DNA of 64,000 nucleotides from contig JAUWAU010000001.1 of assembly GCA_030601885.1 (NCBI GenBank), positions 62,001 through 126,000 of the forward strand. Reading direction: 5' to 3'. The position numbers were made by a program, and so were the translations under genes. This document shows, in pieces, positions 25,142 through 34,600 of the stretch (positions are counted from its first letter, which is position 1; each line of letters begins with the position of its first letter). The notes under the pieces were generated by a model. The model did not search any database. It had not been told where the DNA came from and saw only the letters and a program-made list of their open reading frames with translations. Source of the DNA: Armatimonadota bacterium (GTDB lineage: Bacteria > Armatimonadota > Zipacnadia > JAUWAU01).

Positions 25142-28100
25142 CTAGTCAGTGCCCCTCAGGGAAGTCACACTCAGATTCCGCACCTCAATCGTCGTCTCCG
25201 CCCGGAAGTTCCGGAATCCAAACCGTCCCCGCCTGAGCGGCTTCGAATCGACGATCTCGTGCAGCAGCCGGCCGTTCCCGAACACGCGTATCAAATGCCC
25301 ATCCACGACCACCTGGTACCGCATCCACGTCCCCAGTTCGTACCCGTCGCACGTACTCGACGGAATGCTGTACGGCTGGAAGTCCTGGGTGGCCTTCCGG
25401 TGCACGGCGCGCTGCTCCTCGGAGAGCTGGTCGGCGGGGGTCTGCAGGATGCGGAGATGCTCCGCGAGCTTCTCGCCGAGGAAGCGGAAGTTGCTCTCCG
25501 TGCCGCAGCCCTCCCGCATGAGCCCCACCGTGTAGAGCCGCATCCGCTCGGCGTAGGCGTAGTCGCCGTAGTCGGCCACGGGCCGGTCCCAGGTGAAGAT
25601 GTCCTCGCCGTCCATGCCCTCGGCCATGAAGAAGAGGATGGCGCGGGTCTTCGGGTTCTCGGTGCGCACCTCGAAGTCGATGAGCGCCGGCGCCTCGACT
25701 ATCTGATTCGCCCAGTACACCGTCCTCGTCTTCGTGGCGATGCGAAGCACCCCTGACCCTGCGTCCGGCTCGTGCGTCACGCTGCCCTCGCCGTCGAGCT
25801 TCCAGCCGGTCGTGTCGCTTAAGTTAGCACGCCACGCATTGGCCGCGGCAGCGGGCGCAGCCGGGTCGCCGCCGAGCATCCGCACCCGCTCGTAGTCCAC
25901 GACGATGTCCGCCTGCACATCACCCGGCGCACCGAAGCCTATGGTGCGGCGCTTCCCGCCGACCTCGATGGCCAACCGGCGCTCGCCCATCGGCGTCACG
26001 CTCGGCTGCTGGCTCCCCTCCCGCCACGGCAGCACCACGGCGAGGAAGTGCGCCTCGCGCGACGGCGCTTTCGTGGTGACCCAGATGTTGTTCATCATCG
26101 GCCGGCCACTCCACTTGCGCAGCGGGCTGCTCTCCACGCTCTTACGGGCCGCCGCGAGCATGTCCTCGCCCGTGATCGGGTTCTTGTACCCGTCCTCCCC
26201 CCGCAGGTTCAGCAACTCCAGACTGTCGGCGCCCAGAAGGTGCTGAACCACGACGTTCGCCTCACGGACCTGATAGCTGAAGGTCGCCTGCCTCGTGTCC
26301 AGCTCCACCGGCACGTCGTGGTGCACGTGGTAGAGCCATGAGAAGGTGGCCGGGTCGTGGTCGGCGGCCGTCTCGAGGTCATCGAAGATGACGAAGAACT
26401 GATCGTCCACGAAGAGCACGTGGCGCAGAAAGCGGCGCAGATAGGGCACAGTGCGCGCGTACGCCGCCGTCGCATCGCCGCACCAGTAGACCAGCCCCGG
26501 CGCCGTGTGCCAGGCAATGATCCGCCCGGCCGTCGGCGGGTCCGGCTCGAACTGGGTGAAGCGCTGCCCGCGGCCGTCGATGAGCACGGAATTGTGGCTC
26601 ATGGTCGCCGCCGCGTGCCGGTCGCCGTTGGTCTTGCGCCCGCCGCCAGTGGCGATGACGGAGCCATAGGCGAACAGCTCGAAAGCGTTCTCGCTCTGGA
26701 ACGAGTGGCTGTAGCCGCCGCGCGGGCGGCAGTGGAACGTGATCCCGACGCCATCCGTGTACGTCGCCGGATCGCTCGGCGGGCCCGAGAAGGCCATGGC
26801 CCAGCCGGCGAGGTTGCACAGCAAAGCGTTCTCGCTCTCGAGCGCCGGCTCCGTGGGGGCGAAGTAATGCGGCAGGCCGTACTCCTGCCACTCGAACACC
26901 GTCCGTCCCTGCACCTCCCGGCACGCCCGCCAGTTCTCCAGGAACGTCCGGTCGCCCGTCAGGAAGGCAAAGCGCCGGTGGTTGCGCTGATGGGTGCTGA
27001 GGTGAGTTTGGGCGGTGCCGCCGTAGTTGCCCCACGCGGAACGCTCCATGCCGACGGGGCTGAGGTAGGAGAAGAACGTGCCAATGCGGCGGTAGAACGG
27101 GTTGCGCTCCAGGTGCAGCTCGGGGATCGTCATGAGGGCGTACAGGGTCGCATCGAGCAGCGTGGCGCACTTGCCATTGCCGTAGGAGAGCCCCTCGTTC
27201 CACGCCTCCTCCGGCCCGAAGCCGCTGGTGACGCCCACCAGGTAGTTCAGCCCCATCTCAACGAAGTCCCGCGCCACCTGCGAGCGTTCGTACAGGGCCA
27301 GGGATCCCGTGAGGGTCCAGTAGAAGTTCTGCGCCTGGTGCGACGCCACGAACATCGCCAGCCCCCGCACGTTCGGCGAGCCGCGCCTGTACCAGGAGAA
27401 GTTCTCCCAGATGTGCTCGATGCGAAACTCCAGCGACGCCGCGATCTGCTCCCGCTCCGCCTCGCTGAGCACCGGATACAGCCAGTCGAAGCACAGCCCC
27501 ATGTGCATCGTCACCTTCGTCGCCCACTTGCGGCTCTCCCCGAGGCCCTCCGGCGACGACGCCCCGCCCGGCGGGTACGACGCCAGCGTCAGCAGCGGCC
27601 CTTTGCACGCCAGGTACTTCTCGTCCCCGCTGAGCATGTACGCCAGCGCCATCACCTGCAGGTCGCGGGCCATGTCCCGAAAGGCCACGCAGTCGTACTC
27701 GCCGCCGATCGGGTCCGCCTCCGGCATGTCCTTGAACCACGGCTTCTTCGTCACAGCGTCGGCGTTCTGCAGACACGCCTCATAGATCCGCGCCGACTCC
27801 TCGTCTCTATCCTTCAGTCCCCTCAGTTCCGCCAGATTCTCGGGCGTAAAGATGATGCGCGGATGGCTCTGCAGATGCGGCGCCAGGTCGGCCAGGATGG
27901 TCCGGTCCCACCCGATGGCGTCTTGCGCGATGGCGAACGTCCGCAGCCGAGTCCAGCGCTCGCGCTCCGTCCCCACGTCGTACCCGACGCGCCAGAACCA
28001 GTGGTAGCTGCCCTCGAGTACGGGCAGCGCGTTGTAGAAGTTGTACGGCGTGGCCTCGACGTTGACGGCGAGCTGCGACATGTCGGCCCGGCGCGAGATC

Positions 28101-28345
28101 TGCAGCGTGAAGGTGTGCTCGGCCTTGTGGTCGGACGGCACCACGGTGCCGGGATTGTACGGCCAGGAGAAGCGCGGGGGATTGACGTGACAGGTCTGCC
28201 CGTCGGCCGGCCGGAAGCCCACCCAGGCGGCGTGCACCTGCCGCTCATCGCGCGGCGTTGCCGCGCCCTCGTCGATGACAACCGGCGCCGCGCATACCCC
28301 ACCCGCGCAGATGAGGACGCTCAGCGCGATAGCCACGAGGATCAT
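25142..28345 (-). CDS. Secreted heparinase II/III-type protein fused to a DUF1961-like domain
   Basis: The protein has 1067 aa. ATG at 28345 has AGGAGG 8 nt upstream; a GTG 9 nt earlier sits too close to that site. Signal peptide MILVAIALSVLICAGGVCAA. Residues about 30-150 form a DUF4962-like Fn3 module (PRFSWPYNPG, YHWFWRVGYD). Residues about 160-480 form an (alpha/alpha) toroid, with HQAQNFYWTLTGSLA and GPEEAWNEGLSYGNG. The heparinase II/III beta-sandwich follows (GYSHSFQSENAFELFAYG, then MSHNSVLIDGRGQ). The last 220 aa (VYWANQIVEAPALIDFEVRT, AILFFMAEGMDGEDIF, GTWMRYQVVVDGHLIRVFGNG) match a DUF1961 concanavalin-type sandwich. It is a probable polysaccharide lyase on sulfated or uronate-containing glycans; residues for beta-elimination cannot be confirmed by eye. 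Confidence 0.85.
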   Translation of the reverse strand: MILVAIALSVLICAGGVCAAPVVIDEGAATPRDERQVHAAWVGFRPADGQTCHVNPPRFSWPYNPGTVVPSDHKAEHTFTLQISRRADMSQLAVNVEATPYNFYNALPVLEGSYHWFWRVGYDVGTERERWTRLRTFAIAQDAIGWDRTILADLAPHLQSHPRIIFTPENLAELRGLKDRDEESARIYEACLQNADAVTKKPWFKDMPEADPIGGEYDCVAFRDMARDLQVMALAYMLSGDEKYLACKGPLLTLASYPPGGASSPEGLGESRKWATKVTMHMGLCFDWLYPVLSEAEREQIAASLEFRIEHIWENFSWYRRGSPNVRGLAMFVASHQAQNFYWTLTGSLALYERSQVARDFVEMGLNYLVGVTSGFGPEEAWNEGLSYGNGKCATLLDATLYALMTIPELHLERNPFYRRIGTFFSYLSPVGMERSAWGNYGGTAQTHLSTHQRNHRRFAFLTGDRTFLENWRACREVQGRTVFEWQEYGLPHYFAPTEPALESENALLCNLAGWAMAFSGPPSDPATYTDGVGITFHCRPRGGYSHSFQSENAFELFAYGSVIATGGGRKTNGDRHAAATMSHNSVLIDGRGQRFTQFEPDPPTAGRIIAWHTAPGLVYWCGDATAAYARTVPYLRRFLRHVLFVDDQFFVIFDDLETAADHDPATFSWLYHVHHDVPVELDTRQATFSYQVREANVVVQHLLGADSLELLNLRGEDGYKNPITGEDMLAAARKSVESSPLRKWSGRPMMNNIWVTTKAPSREAHFLAVVLPWREGSQQPSVTPMGERRLAIEVGGKRRTIGFGAPGDVQADIVVDYERVRMLGGDPAAPAAAANAWRANLSDTTGWKLDGEGSVTHEPDAGSGVLRIATKTRTVYWANQIVEAPALIDFEVRTENPKTRAILFFMAEGMDGEDIFTWDRPVADYGDYAYAERMRLYTVGLMREGCGTESNFRFLGEKLAEHLRILQTPADQLSEEQRAVHRKATQDFQPYSIPSSTCDGYELGTWMRYQVVVDGHLIRVFGNGRLLHEIVDSKPLRRGRFGFRNFRAETTIEVRNLSVTSLRGTD

Positions 28346-28738
28346 TGCCGCCACCTCCTACCCCGAAGATTCGGCCCGTCGGCCCACCCGTTGTAGCCGG
28401 AGCAGCTTGCTCCGGCGGCCCCCAGCTCCCCGCCGGGCCCATCTTCATCGTTTCCGGGTGGCCCAGAGGGCCATGAAGAACTGCCTCGAAGATTTGGTCG
28501 TGTGCCTTTCTGTAGGCGAGCAAGGACCGCAGGTCCTGAGAGCACCTGTGGCTCGCAGCCGGGGCCACAGGAAACGCCCCGACCATGCAACCGCACGTTA
28601 GCCACTGGCCTTCAGCAGGCCTGCGAGAGCGCCCTCCCCCCTCAGCCTCACCCCATGCTCTGCACCCTCTGCGGCACCGATGCGGCCGGTGACACCGGCG
28701 CAAGTGGCCCTGGGCTGGCAGCCCAGGCTACATTTTCG
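28346..28738. repeat. Intergenic region with two REP-like hairpins
   Basis: 393 bp without a gene. At 28397-28415, arms CCGGAGCA and TGCTCCGG flank a GCT loop. At 28709-28727, arms CCTGGGCT and AGCCCAGG flank a GGC loop. Between them lie further imperfect GC-rich repeats. These belong to the same short hairpin family as 30351-30373 and 57661-57715. Confidence 0.65.
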
Positions 28739-29338
28739 TCATCTCGAAAGGCGCGGCATGATCCGCCCGGTTCGGCTCATATACGAACGGTACTCCTCGC
28801 CGAACTGTTCGAGCATCATCTGCTCCTCGCGCGGCACGCGGACAAGGTACAGCGGAAGGAATGTCGCCAGAAGGGCCGGGCCTGCGATCCAGTTCTGCAG
28901 CAGCAGCGCCTGCGCCATCGCCCACAGCCAGTGCGCGGCGTACATCGGATGCCGGATATGGCGGAATACACCGTCGGTTACGAGCGACTGCCCCTCCCTG
29001 ATCTCGACCCTCGCCGACCAGTTGCGCCCCAGGTCGGCGTGTGACCTCCAAAGCAGCCACAGCGCGACGGCAAAGACCGGCGCGCCAGGGCAGCCGGCCC
29101 AAGTGGGCAGGTGATAGTCGGCGAAGTCCAACCTGGGCGTCAGCACGTACAGGAGAGGCAGCACGAGCAATCCGATGGCCGCAAGGCCCATCAGGAGCTT
29201 CTCCAGTCCTGTCTCGCCCACATCCGTGACTGTGTTCTGTTTGCATCCCCTCGTATACACAGCCGTATACACAGCCCGGATCACGCATCCGACGACGAAG
29301 CCGATCACGAAGATAACTTCGAAGACGCTGTCAAGCAC
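28739..29338 (-). CDS. Isoprenylcysteine carboxyl methyltransferase (ICMT/PEMT)-family membrane protein
   Basis: The protein has 199 aa and uses a GTG at 29338. Hydrophobic segments occur at about residues 6-22, 47-66, 84-98 and 132-165. The diagnostic block is SLVTDGVFRHIRHPMYAAHW (S-adenosylmethionine and substrate-binding) followed by EEQMMLEQFGEEYRSYMSRTGRIMP at the C-terminus, as in ICMT and related phospholipid methyltransferases. Bacterial members methylate small hydrophobic substrates in the membrane; the substrate here is unknown. The start is uncertain because no ribosome site stands out, although the N-terminal helix begins immediately. It stands alone between repeat-rich gaps and is divergent from the sigma-factor operon. 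Confidence 0.8.
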   Translation of the reverse strand: MLDSVFEVIFVIGFVVGCVIRAVYTAVYTRGCKQNTVTDVGETGLEKLLMGLAAIGLLVLPLLYVLTPRLDFADYHLPTWAGCPGAPVFAVALWLLWRSHADLGRNWSARVEIREGQSLVTDGVFRHIRHPMYAAHWLWAMAQALLLQNWIAGPALLATFLPLYLVRVPREEQMMLEQFGEEYRSYMSRTGRIMPRLSR

Positions 29339-29636
29339 GGGCGAATCTCTCGCCTTCCGCGTAGCTGGGCCCGCACGGCCATAGATCCTGCAGAGCTGGT
29401 CCCACAGAGCGCGGTGCCCCCAAAAGCATGGCGCAATCCCGTCGGGCTGTCAATGGCCCTACGCGCGTTGTAGGTTAAGTGAAGCCGTCGCACGAATCTT
29501 CTTACTGCATGGGCGTGGCCGGCACGAATGAATAATCCGCCCCCCGGTTGTCCCTATGTGGGTGAACGCGACGGCTTCAAGCTTTGCGTACCGGCCACAG
29601 CAGCAAAGCTCGAGCAAACTACAGCGAGGAGCGCCC

Positions 29637-30212
29637 GTGCAGGTACTGCAACGTTGGCGAGAGCGGCGACTGCTGCGGCGAATCCGGGGTGGCGACCGGG
29701 AGGCAGCCGGCCAACTCGTGGACGCATACTACGAGGCGCTGTATCGCTGGCTGCTCCACCTCTGTCGCGATCGCGAATGGGCCGCCGACCTGACTCAGGA
29801 GACGTTCGTGCAGGTCTGGGAGGGGCTCGAGGGCTTTCGGGGCGACGCTACCGTCAAGACGTGGATTCACCGCATCGCCTACCACACGTACCTGCGGGCG
29901 GAGCGTGGGTCGCGACCCGCGATGGTCCCCCTGCACGACGCGCTGAACGAGCGCACGCCGACAGAGGCGGCGCTCACCGGGCACGCCGTAGAGGCCGCCC
30001 TCGCAGAGCTACCCGAGAAGCAGCGGCAAGTCGTCGCGCTGCACTATCTGCAGGGGCTGAGGGTCGCGGAGGTCGCCGAGGTCTTGGACATCCCCGCAGG
30101 CACCGTCCTTTCTCGGCTGCACAACGCCCGGATCAGGCTCCGCCAGCTCCTCAGCGACGAGCCGTCGCCGGCGAAAGCGGAGGTGCGGACGAATGCCGCC
30201 CCGGAGCGATGA
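29637..30212 (+). CDS. ECF RNA polymerase sigma factor
   Basis: The protein has 191 aa. GTG at 29637 is preceded by GAGGAG 6 nt upstream; a longer frame to 29556 has no ribosome site. Region 2 is RRIRGGDREAAGQLVDAYYEALYRWLLHLCRD, followed by AADLTQETFVQVWEGL (region 2.3/2.4). Region 4 holds LPEKQRQVVALHYLQGL and the helix-turn-helix VAEVAEVLDIPAGTVLSRLHNA. It directs RNA polymerase to a small regulon, probably including its own operon. The next gene, encoding a single-pass membrane protein, starts 20 nt before its stop and is the likely anti-sigma partner. No zinc-binding H-x-x-x-C-x-x-C motif is seen in that partner. Confidence 0.85.
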   Translation: MQVLQRWRERRLLRRIRGGDREAAGQLVDAYYEALYRWLLHLCRDREWAADLTQETFVQVWEGLEGFRGDATVKTWIHRIAYHTYLRAERGSRPAMVPLHDALNERTPTEAALTGHAVEAALAELPEKQRQVVALHYLQGLRVAEVAEVLDIPAGTVLSRLHNARIRLRQLLSDEPSPAKAEVRTNAAPER

Positions 30213-31632
30213 CCGAGGAATCAGGGAACTGCTCGAGGCTGTCCCCAGGGAGCACCCGCCCGACACGCTGCGCCACCGCCTCGAGGCGGACATCGAGGCG
30301 CGATTCCCCGAGGCACAACGCAAGCCCGTCTCGGCGCGGAGGGCCCGTGTGTGGCAGGCAGCTTGCCTGCCACTGCGCCTCTTGGGTCGGCGCCCAGCAC
30401 TTGCTGGCGCAGCCGCTGTCCTGGGCGTGTGTGTGGCCATAGCGCTGGTGAACACCGGGAGCCCGGACTTGCTCGCCCGGGTACTCGAAGCGATGGCGGA
30501 AGTGAAGACCGCGCATGTCGAATCGACCTCTGGCGAGCAATGGCTCTCGGTTGACAGCGGAGTTCGCACAGAAGGGAACTACGGTACCAGCGTGTGCACC
30601 AGCGTCGCAACGTGGCTGTACGACCGTGACGCCCACACGGTGACCATATTGCACCCACGTCCGAGCGACCAGGTCAACGCCCTCCTGGCAGCGCTGTCCG
30701 GGAAAAAGTGGATAGATGGGTGCCGCAAGGAGCACTTGCCGCATCGTATCTCGGACGTGGTCCTGGACGGCACGCCCGCAAAGCGCCTGGACGTTGAAGA
30801 CGAGGACATGGCGGCGGGCGCCACGGTCTGGATAGACAGCGACAGCCTGCGCATCCTGCGGATGCGACAATGGCGAGAGGAGAAAGGGCGGCGGGTGATA
30901 GAGAGCGAAGCGCGCATCGAATACGACATCGCACTGGACCCGGCCCTATTCACCTTCGAGCCGCCGGCCGGCGCGAGGGTAGTCGAGTGGCGCTTCGACG
31001 AGCCCGTCCGCGAACTCATCAAGGAGGCCATGGAGGCCGTCCGCACGCTGCCCATGCACGAGGTGGGCCAGCGGGCGCGGGTTTTCCGGAGCCGCGGGCA
31101 ATGGTTCGATCGCTGGAGCAAGTGGGAAGCCTGGCGGCACAATGGCGTCGGCTATCGCATGGAATCCGACTCCGGCGTGGTGCTTGGGGCCAACATGCAT
31201 GAGCACTGGTACCACTCCGACGGCCACGGCTTTATCGAAGACTGGAATCCCGGGTATGCCAAATGCCGCCCTCCTATCCTCGGATGGCTTGAGCCTCTGC
31301 AGCGGGGCGAGCTGGCGACGCCGGCACGTCATAGGAAAGAGCCCAAGGTCGCCCGGTACGAGAAGAACGGCCGCACCCTCCTGCGCATCGTCACCTACCG
31401 CACTGATCCCTCGCTGGAGTCCGCTGAGCGGGCGCTTAAGCACGAAAGGCGGGAGTACGCCTTCGACGTGGACGCAAAGCGGATCGCGGAGTACGCGGTG
31501 TACGTCCTCGTGGACGACGAGTGGAAGCCTGCCAAGCGCGTGCGCTACGATTACCCAGAGCAGCTCCCTCCGGGCATATTCGACTTCGATCCCCCGCCCG
31601 GCGTCGAAATCGACGACCGCCGGAACCGCTGA
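30193..31632 (+). CDS. Single-pass membrane protein, probable anti-sigma partner with LolA-like outer domain
   Basis: The protein has 479 aa. It overlaps the sigma gene by 20 nt. Residues 1-50 are charged and cytoplasmic (IRELLEAVPREHPPDTL), with a transmembrane helix at about 70-87 (LAGAAAVLGVCVAIALV). The outer part has two copies of a fold like that in LolA/RseB-type anti-sigma partners: MAEVKTAHVEST, WLYDRDAHTVTI, VWIDSDSLRILRMRQW, then a second MEAVRTLPMHEVGQRARVF and EYAVYVLVDDEWK. The cytoplasmic segment is likely to hold the sigma factor, and the outer part would sense an envelope signal. Residues 53-62 (WQAACLPLRL) are encoded by a perfect REP-like hairpin (30351-30373) inside the reading frame. 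Confidence 0.7.
   Translation: MPPRSDDRGIRELLEAVPREHPPDTLRHRLEADIEARFPEAQRKPVSARRARVWQAACLPLRLLGRRPALAGAAAVLGVCVAIALVNTGSPDLLARVLEAMAEVKTAHVESTSGEQWLSVDSGVRTEGNYGTSVCTSVATWLYDRDAHTVTILHPRPSDQVNALLAALSGKKWIDGCRKEHLPHRISDVVLDGTPAKRLDVEDEDMAAGATVWIDSDSLRILRMRQWREEKGRRVIESEARIEYDIALDPALFTFEPPAGARVVEWRFDEPVRELIKEAMEAVRTLPMHEVGQRARVFRSRGQWFDRWSKWEAWRHNGVGYRMESDSGVVLGANMHEHWYHSDGHGFIEDWNPGYAKCRPPILGWLEPLQRGELATPARHRKEPKVARYEKNGRTLLRIVTYRTDPSLESAERALKHERREYAFDVDAKRIAEYAVYVLVDDEWKPAKRVRYDYPEQLPPGIFDFDPPPGVEIDDRRNR
30351..30373. repeat. REP-like perfect hairpin inside a coding sequence
   Basis: Arms GTGGCAGGCA and TGCCTGCCAC surround a GCT loop. It is the same design as the hairpin at 57666-57684. It lies in frame in the membrane-protein gene and encodes the linker just before the transmembrane helix. 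Confidence 0.8.
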
Positions 31633-31698
31633 AGTGCGATTTGGGAGGTCGGCTGTAGGGCAGGCGTGTCCACGGCCGCCGCCCTGCTGCCGCGTCCG

Positions 31699-34600
31699 CT
31701 ATTTCGCGATCCGCGCGCTGTTGTTGTCCTCGTTCAGCTCGGCGATGTCATTGCCAGGGTCCACTTCCACTTGCACAAGAGCCCCGCGCTTCAGGCCGGT
31801 GAACGTAAGCGGCACCCGGCACGGAACGAGGTCCAGCGGTGCCTCGATGCTCGGCACGGTGCGCTCGGCCAATGGCTTGCCCCGCTGATCGGTTAGCCGC
31901 ACCACCACGCTCTGCGCCGGGCTGTTGCCGACGTTGTGGAGGACAACGATCAGCGCATCCCCGTCGTCTGACCACTGGGCGTCCTCGCTCGTGACCGCCA
32001 GGTCCGCCCGAGCCCAGAAGTCCTCGGCGCTCTTCTGGATCAGCACGATGTCCACCGCGATGAGCTGCCGGGGCGGCAGCGTCACCGGCACCCCGGCGAA
32101 CCGGTGCAGCATCATCTGCCGCGTCTCGCTGCCGGCGTCCGGCCGACCGTCTTCATCGGCGTCCGGCCCGATGGTCACGCGATACGTCCCCAGCGGCGTC
32201 CGCCATACCCGAATCAGGCCCTCCTCAGCGCGCGGGGCGAAGCTGTACAGCCACAACCGCAGGTGCTCGTCCTCTTTCTCCCGCACCCAGGCGGCGAAGT
32301 CAGAGAACCCGACGTAGCTCACGTAGTGCCGCGGGTAGAGCTGGTTGCGCTGGTCGCTCATGCCGCCCTGCATCATCACGATCATCGGGTGGTCCGGCAG
32401 CCAGATGCGGTCGTTGATCGGCTCGGCCCACGTGTGCGCCTCGAAGGTGAGCCGGAGCTTCCGCACGCACCCCTCGAGCGCCTCGTAGGCCGCCTGCTCC
32501 TCGCCCGTCACCTCCCACTCCACGATGCGCTGCCGGGCCGCTATGCCCATACTGTCGTTGGCAATGCGCGTGAGGTTTGCCTCGCGGGCCCAGTCGATCA
32601 GGTCTTGCCGGTGCTTCTCCCGATCGATGATCTGCAGGGCCGGCATGTAGTTGGCGCCCCGCATGAACCGCTGCTTCGGCTCCGTCCAGAATCGAGCCGT
32701 CTCCTTGTACTTCTGCTCACCCGTCATGCGGTACAGCGCCGGGTACAGGTCAACGTACCCGTGGCCGCGGACCTTGTAGTCGCGGGAGATGACTTGCGTG
32801 TCGTCAAACAGCGTGTGCTTGGGGTAGTCCAGCCCCTGAGCCAGATCCCGCTCGTACAGCTCCAGCCAGCCGTCCACCCATTCGCGCAGGAACTTCACCG
32901 TCCGCGGGTGTCGGCTGTAGAAGCTCAGGAACAGCGCCGGATGGCAGAAGAGCGCGTTGCCCGGGTGGTCCGCGCCGTACCGTCCCTTGGTCCGCAGGTC
33001 GTCGGCTCCGAAGTACCACGAGCGAAACCGGCGCCGACCGTGCTTGTTGATTCCCGTGAGGTGCTCCTCCACGGTCTTGGCCGCCGCCATCATCCGCTCC
33101 ACATACAGCGGGTTGCCGTAGTCGATGAGCGCCATGACGGGTTGGGCATTGACGCCCTCCTCGTAGGCATGGAGCGTGTCCGTGGTGCGAGCGTTGATGC
33201 CATTCTTGATCCGTCCGGCCTCGTACACGCCATCGGCGACGGCCTTCACCGCCTTGCGGAGCCGCCCGCCCGGGTCGCGGATCAGCGCCAGCTTGGCGAA
33301 GTTCTGGATCAGGTCGGTATCGTCGCCCCACCCATCGCCGAGCTCGCCGTTGGGCGTCTGCCGGTTCTCGATCCACCAGTACAGGACGCCGGTGCACAGA
33401 TCGAACAGCTCCCGCTGCAGCAAGGCCCATCGCGGGGCGTTCTCGCAGGCGGGCACAGGAAGTGGCTCGACGGGGCTGCTGTCCTCGAAGTACTTGTGTG
33501 TCCAGAGCCACAGGGCCCGCACCTTGGGATGGTCCGGCTGCAGCTCCCACAGGTGCCTCAGGGGCACGAACAGCTCCCGCGCCTCCCGGCTGAACTCCGG
33601 CATGTCCACCTCCGGATGCTCGTGCGCGCCCCACGGCCGCGGCTCGGACATCTCGCGAAAACGATTCTTGGCGAAAGCCAGCTCCGTCCGCACGTACTCC
33701 GGCAGCACCTCGTCTCTGCTGCCGACGAGCAGATCCACCCGCGACTCGTGCTCCCCATCACCCCACAGGAGCGCCACATCACGCTTGAAGCAGAAGCTGA
33801 TCCACAGCGGCCGCCCGGCGGGGACGAGGCGGTCGGAGAGATCAAGGGTCAGGTCCAGGAGGTGCGTGGCGTCAGCCTCCGAGCGCACTGTTGCGCTTTC
33901 ATGCAGCGCGAAGTCCAGGTGGAAGATGCGCCGACCGGGCTGCAGCGGGTCGTGCAAGGTGATGTCGAGAGCGTTGTCGAGAGAGTCGTCCATGAGGCGC
34001 CAGACGAGTCGCAGCCCTCGCAGCGGCACGTCCTGATCCGCGCCGGGGATGACCAGGTGGTGATACCGCAGCGCCGGCAGCTTCTGGCCTGCTGGGCCAT
34101 CGCCCGGCGGACGCGCCGTGAGCACCGATGTGGCCCGATCCCCGGGGCCGTATCGCCCGAGCAGCTCTGCTTGCAGTGCCTCGGTCCCCGCGCTGGGCTG
34201 TAATGGCCCGATGTAATACGAGCGCGCCGAGGCGCCGTCGAGTTGATGGCTTCCCATGCGGAAGAATCCCAGCTCACAGATGCGGCTCTGTGTCACGAGC
34301 TCCTTGTCGGGAAGCTCCCCCTTGTCTTCCATCGTCGCCTTGAAGATGCTGAGCCAGCCAGCCGGTCGGGCCCTCGGGAAGCGCACGTGGGTGGCGAACT
34401 GCCGCGCGTTGAGGCTGAGCAGCGACTTGCCCTCCTCAGTCAGCGTGTGCCGACCGTAGACGCGCCCGGCGAAGCGGCCTTCGATGGTCATGAGGTCGTA
34501 CGGCTCCGGCAGCTCTACATGGAGGCCATTTCCGTTGTTGTACTCGTACGCATAAAGCGGCGGCCAGCCGCCGCCGAGCTTGCCGTCGAAGACCTCGTTG

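Noticed and set aside
26357..28396. Plus-strand frame of 679 codons opposite the heparinase-type gene
   Set aside because: Antisense frame of a clearly conserved gene; compositionally biased (R, V, A, H) and motif-free.
32104..34203. Plus-strand frame of 699 codons opposite the LamG/CARDB gene
   Set aside because: Same reason: shadow of a real gene, no recognisable domain.
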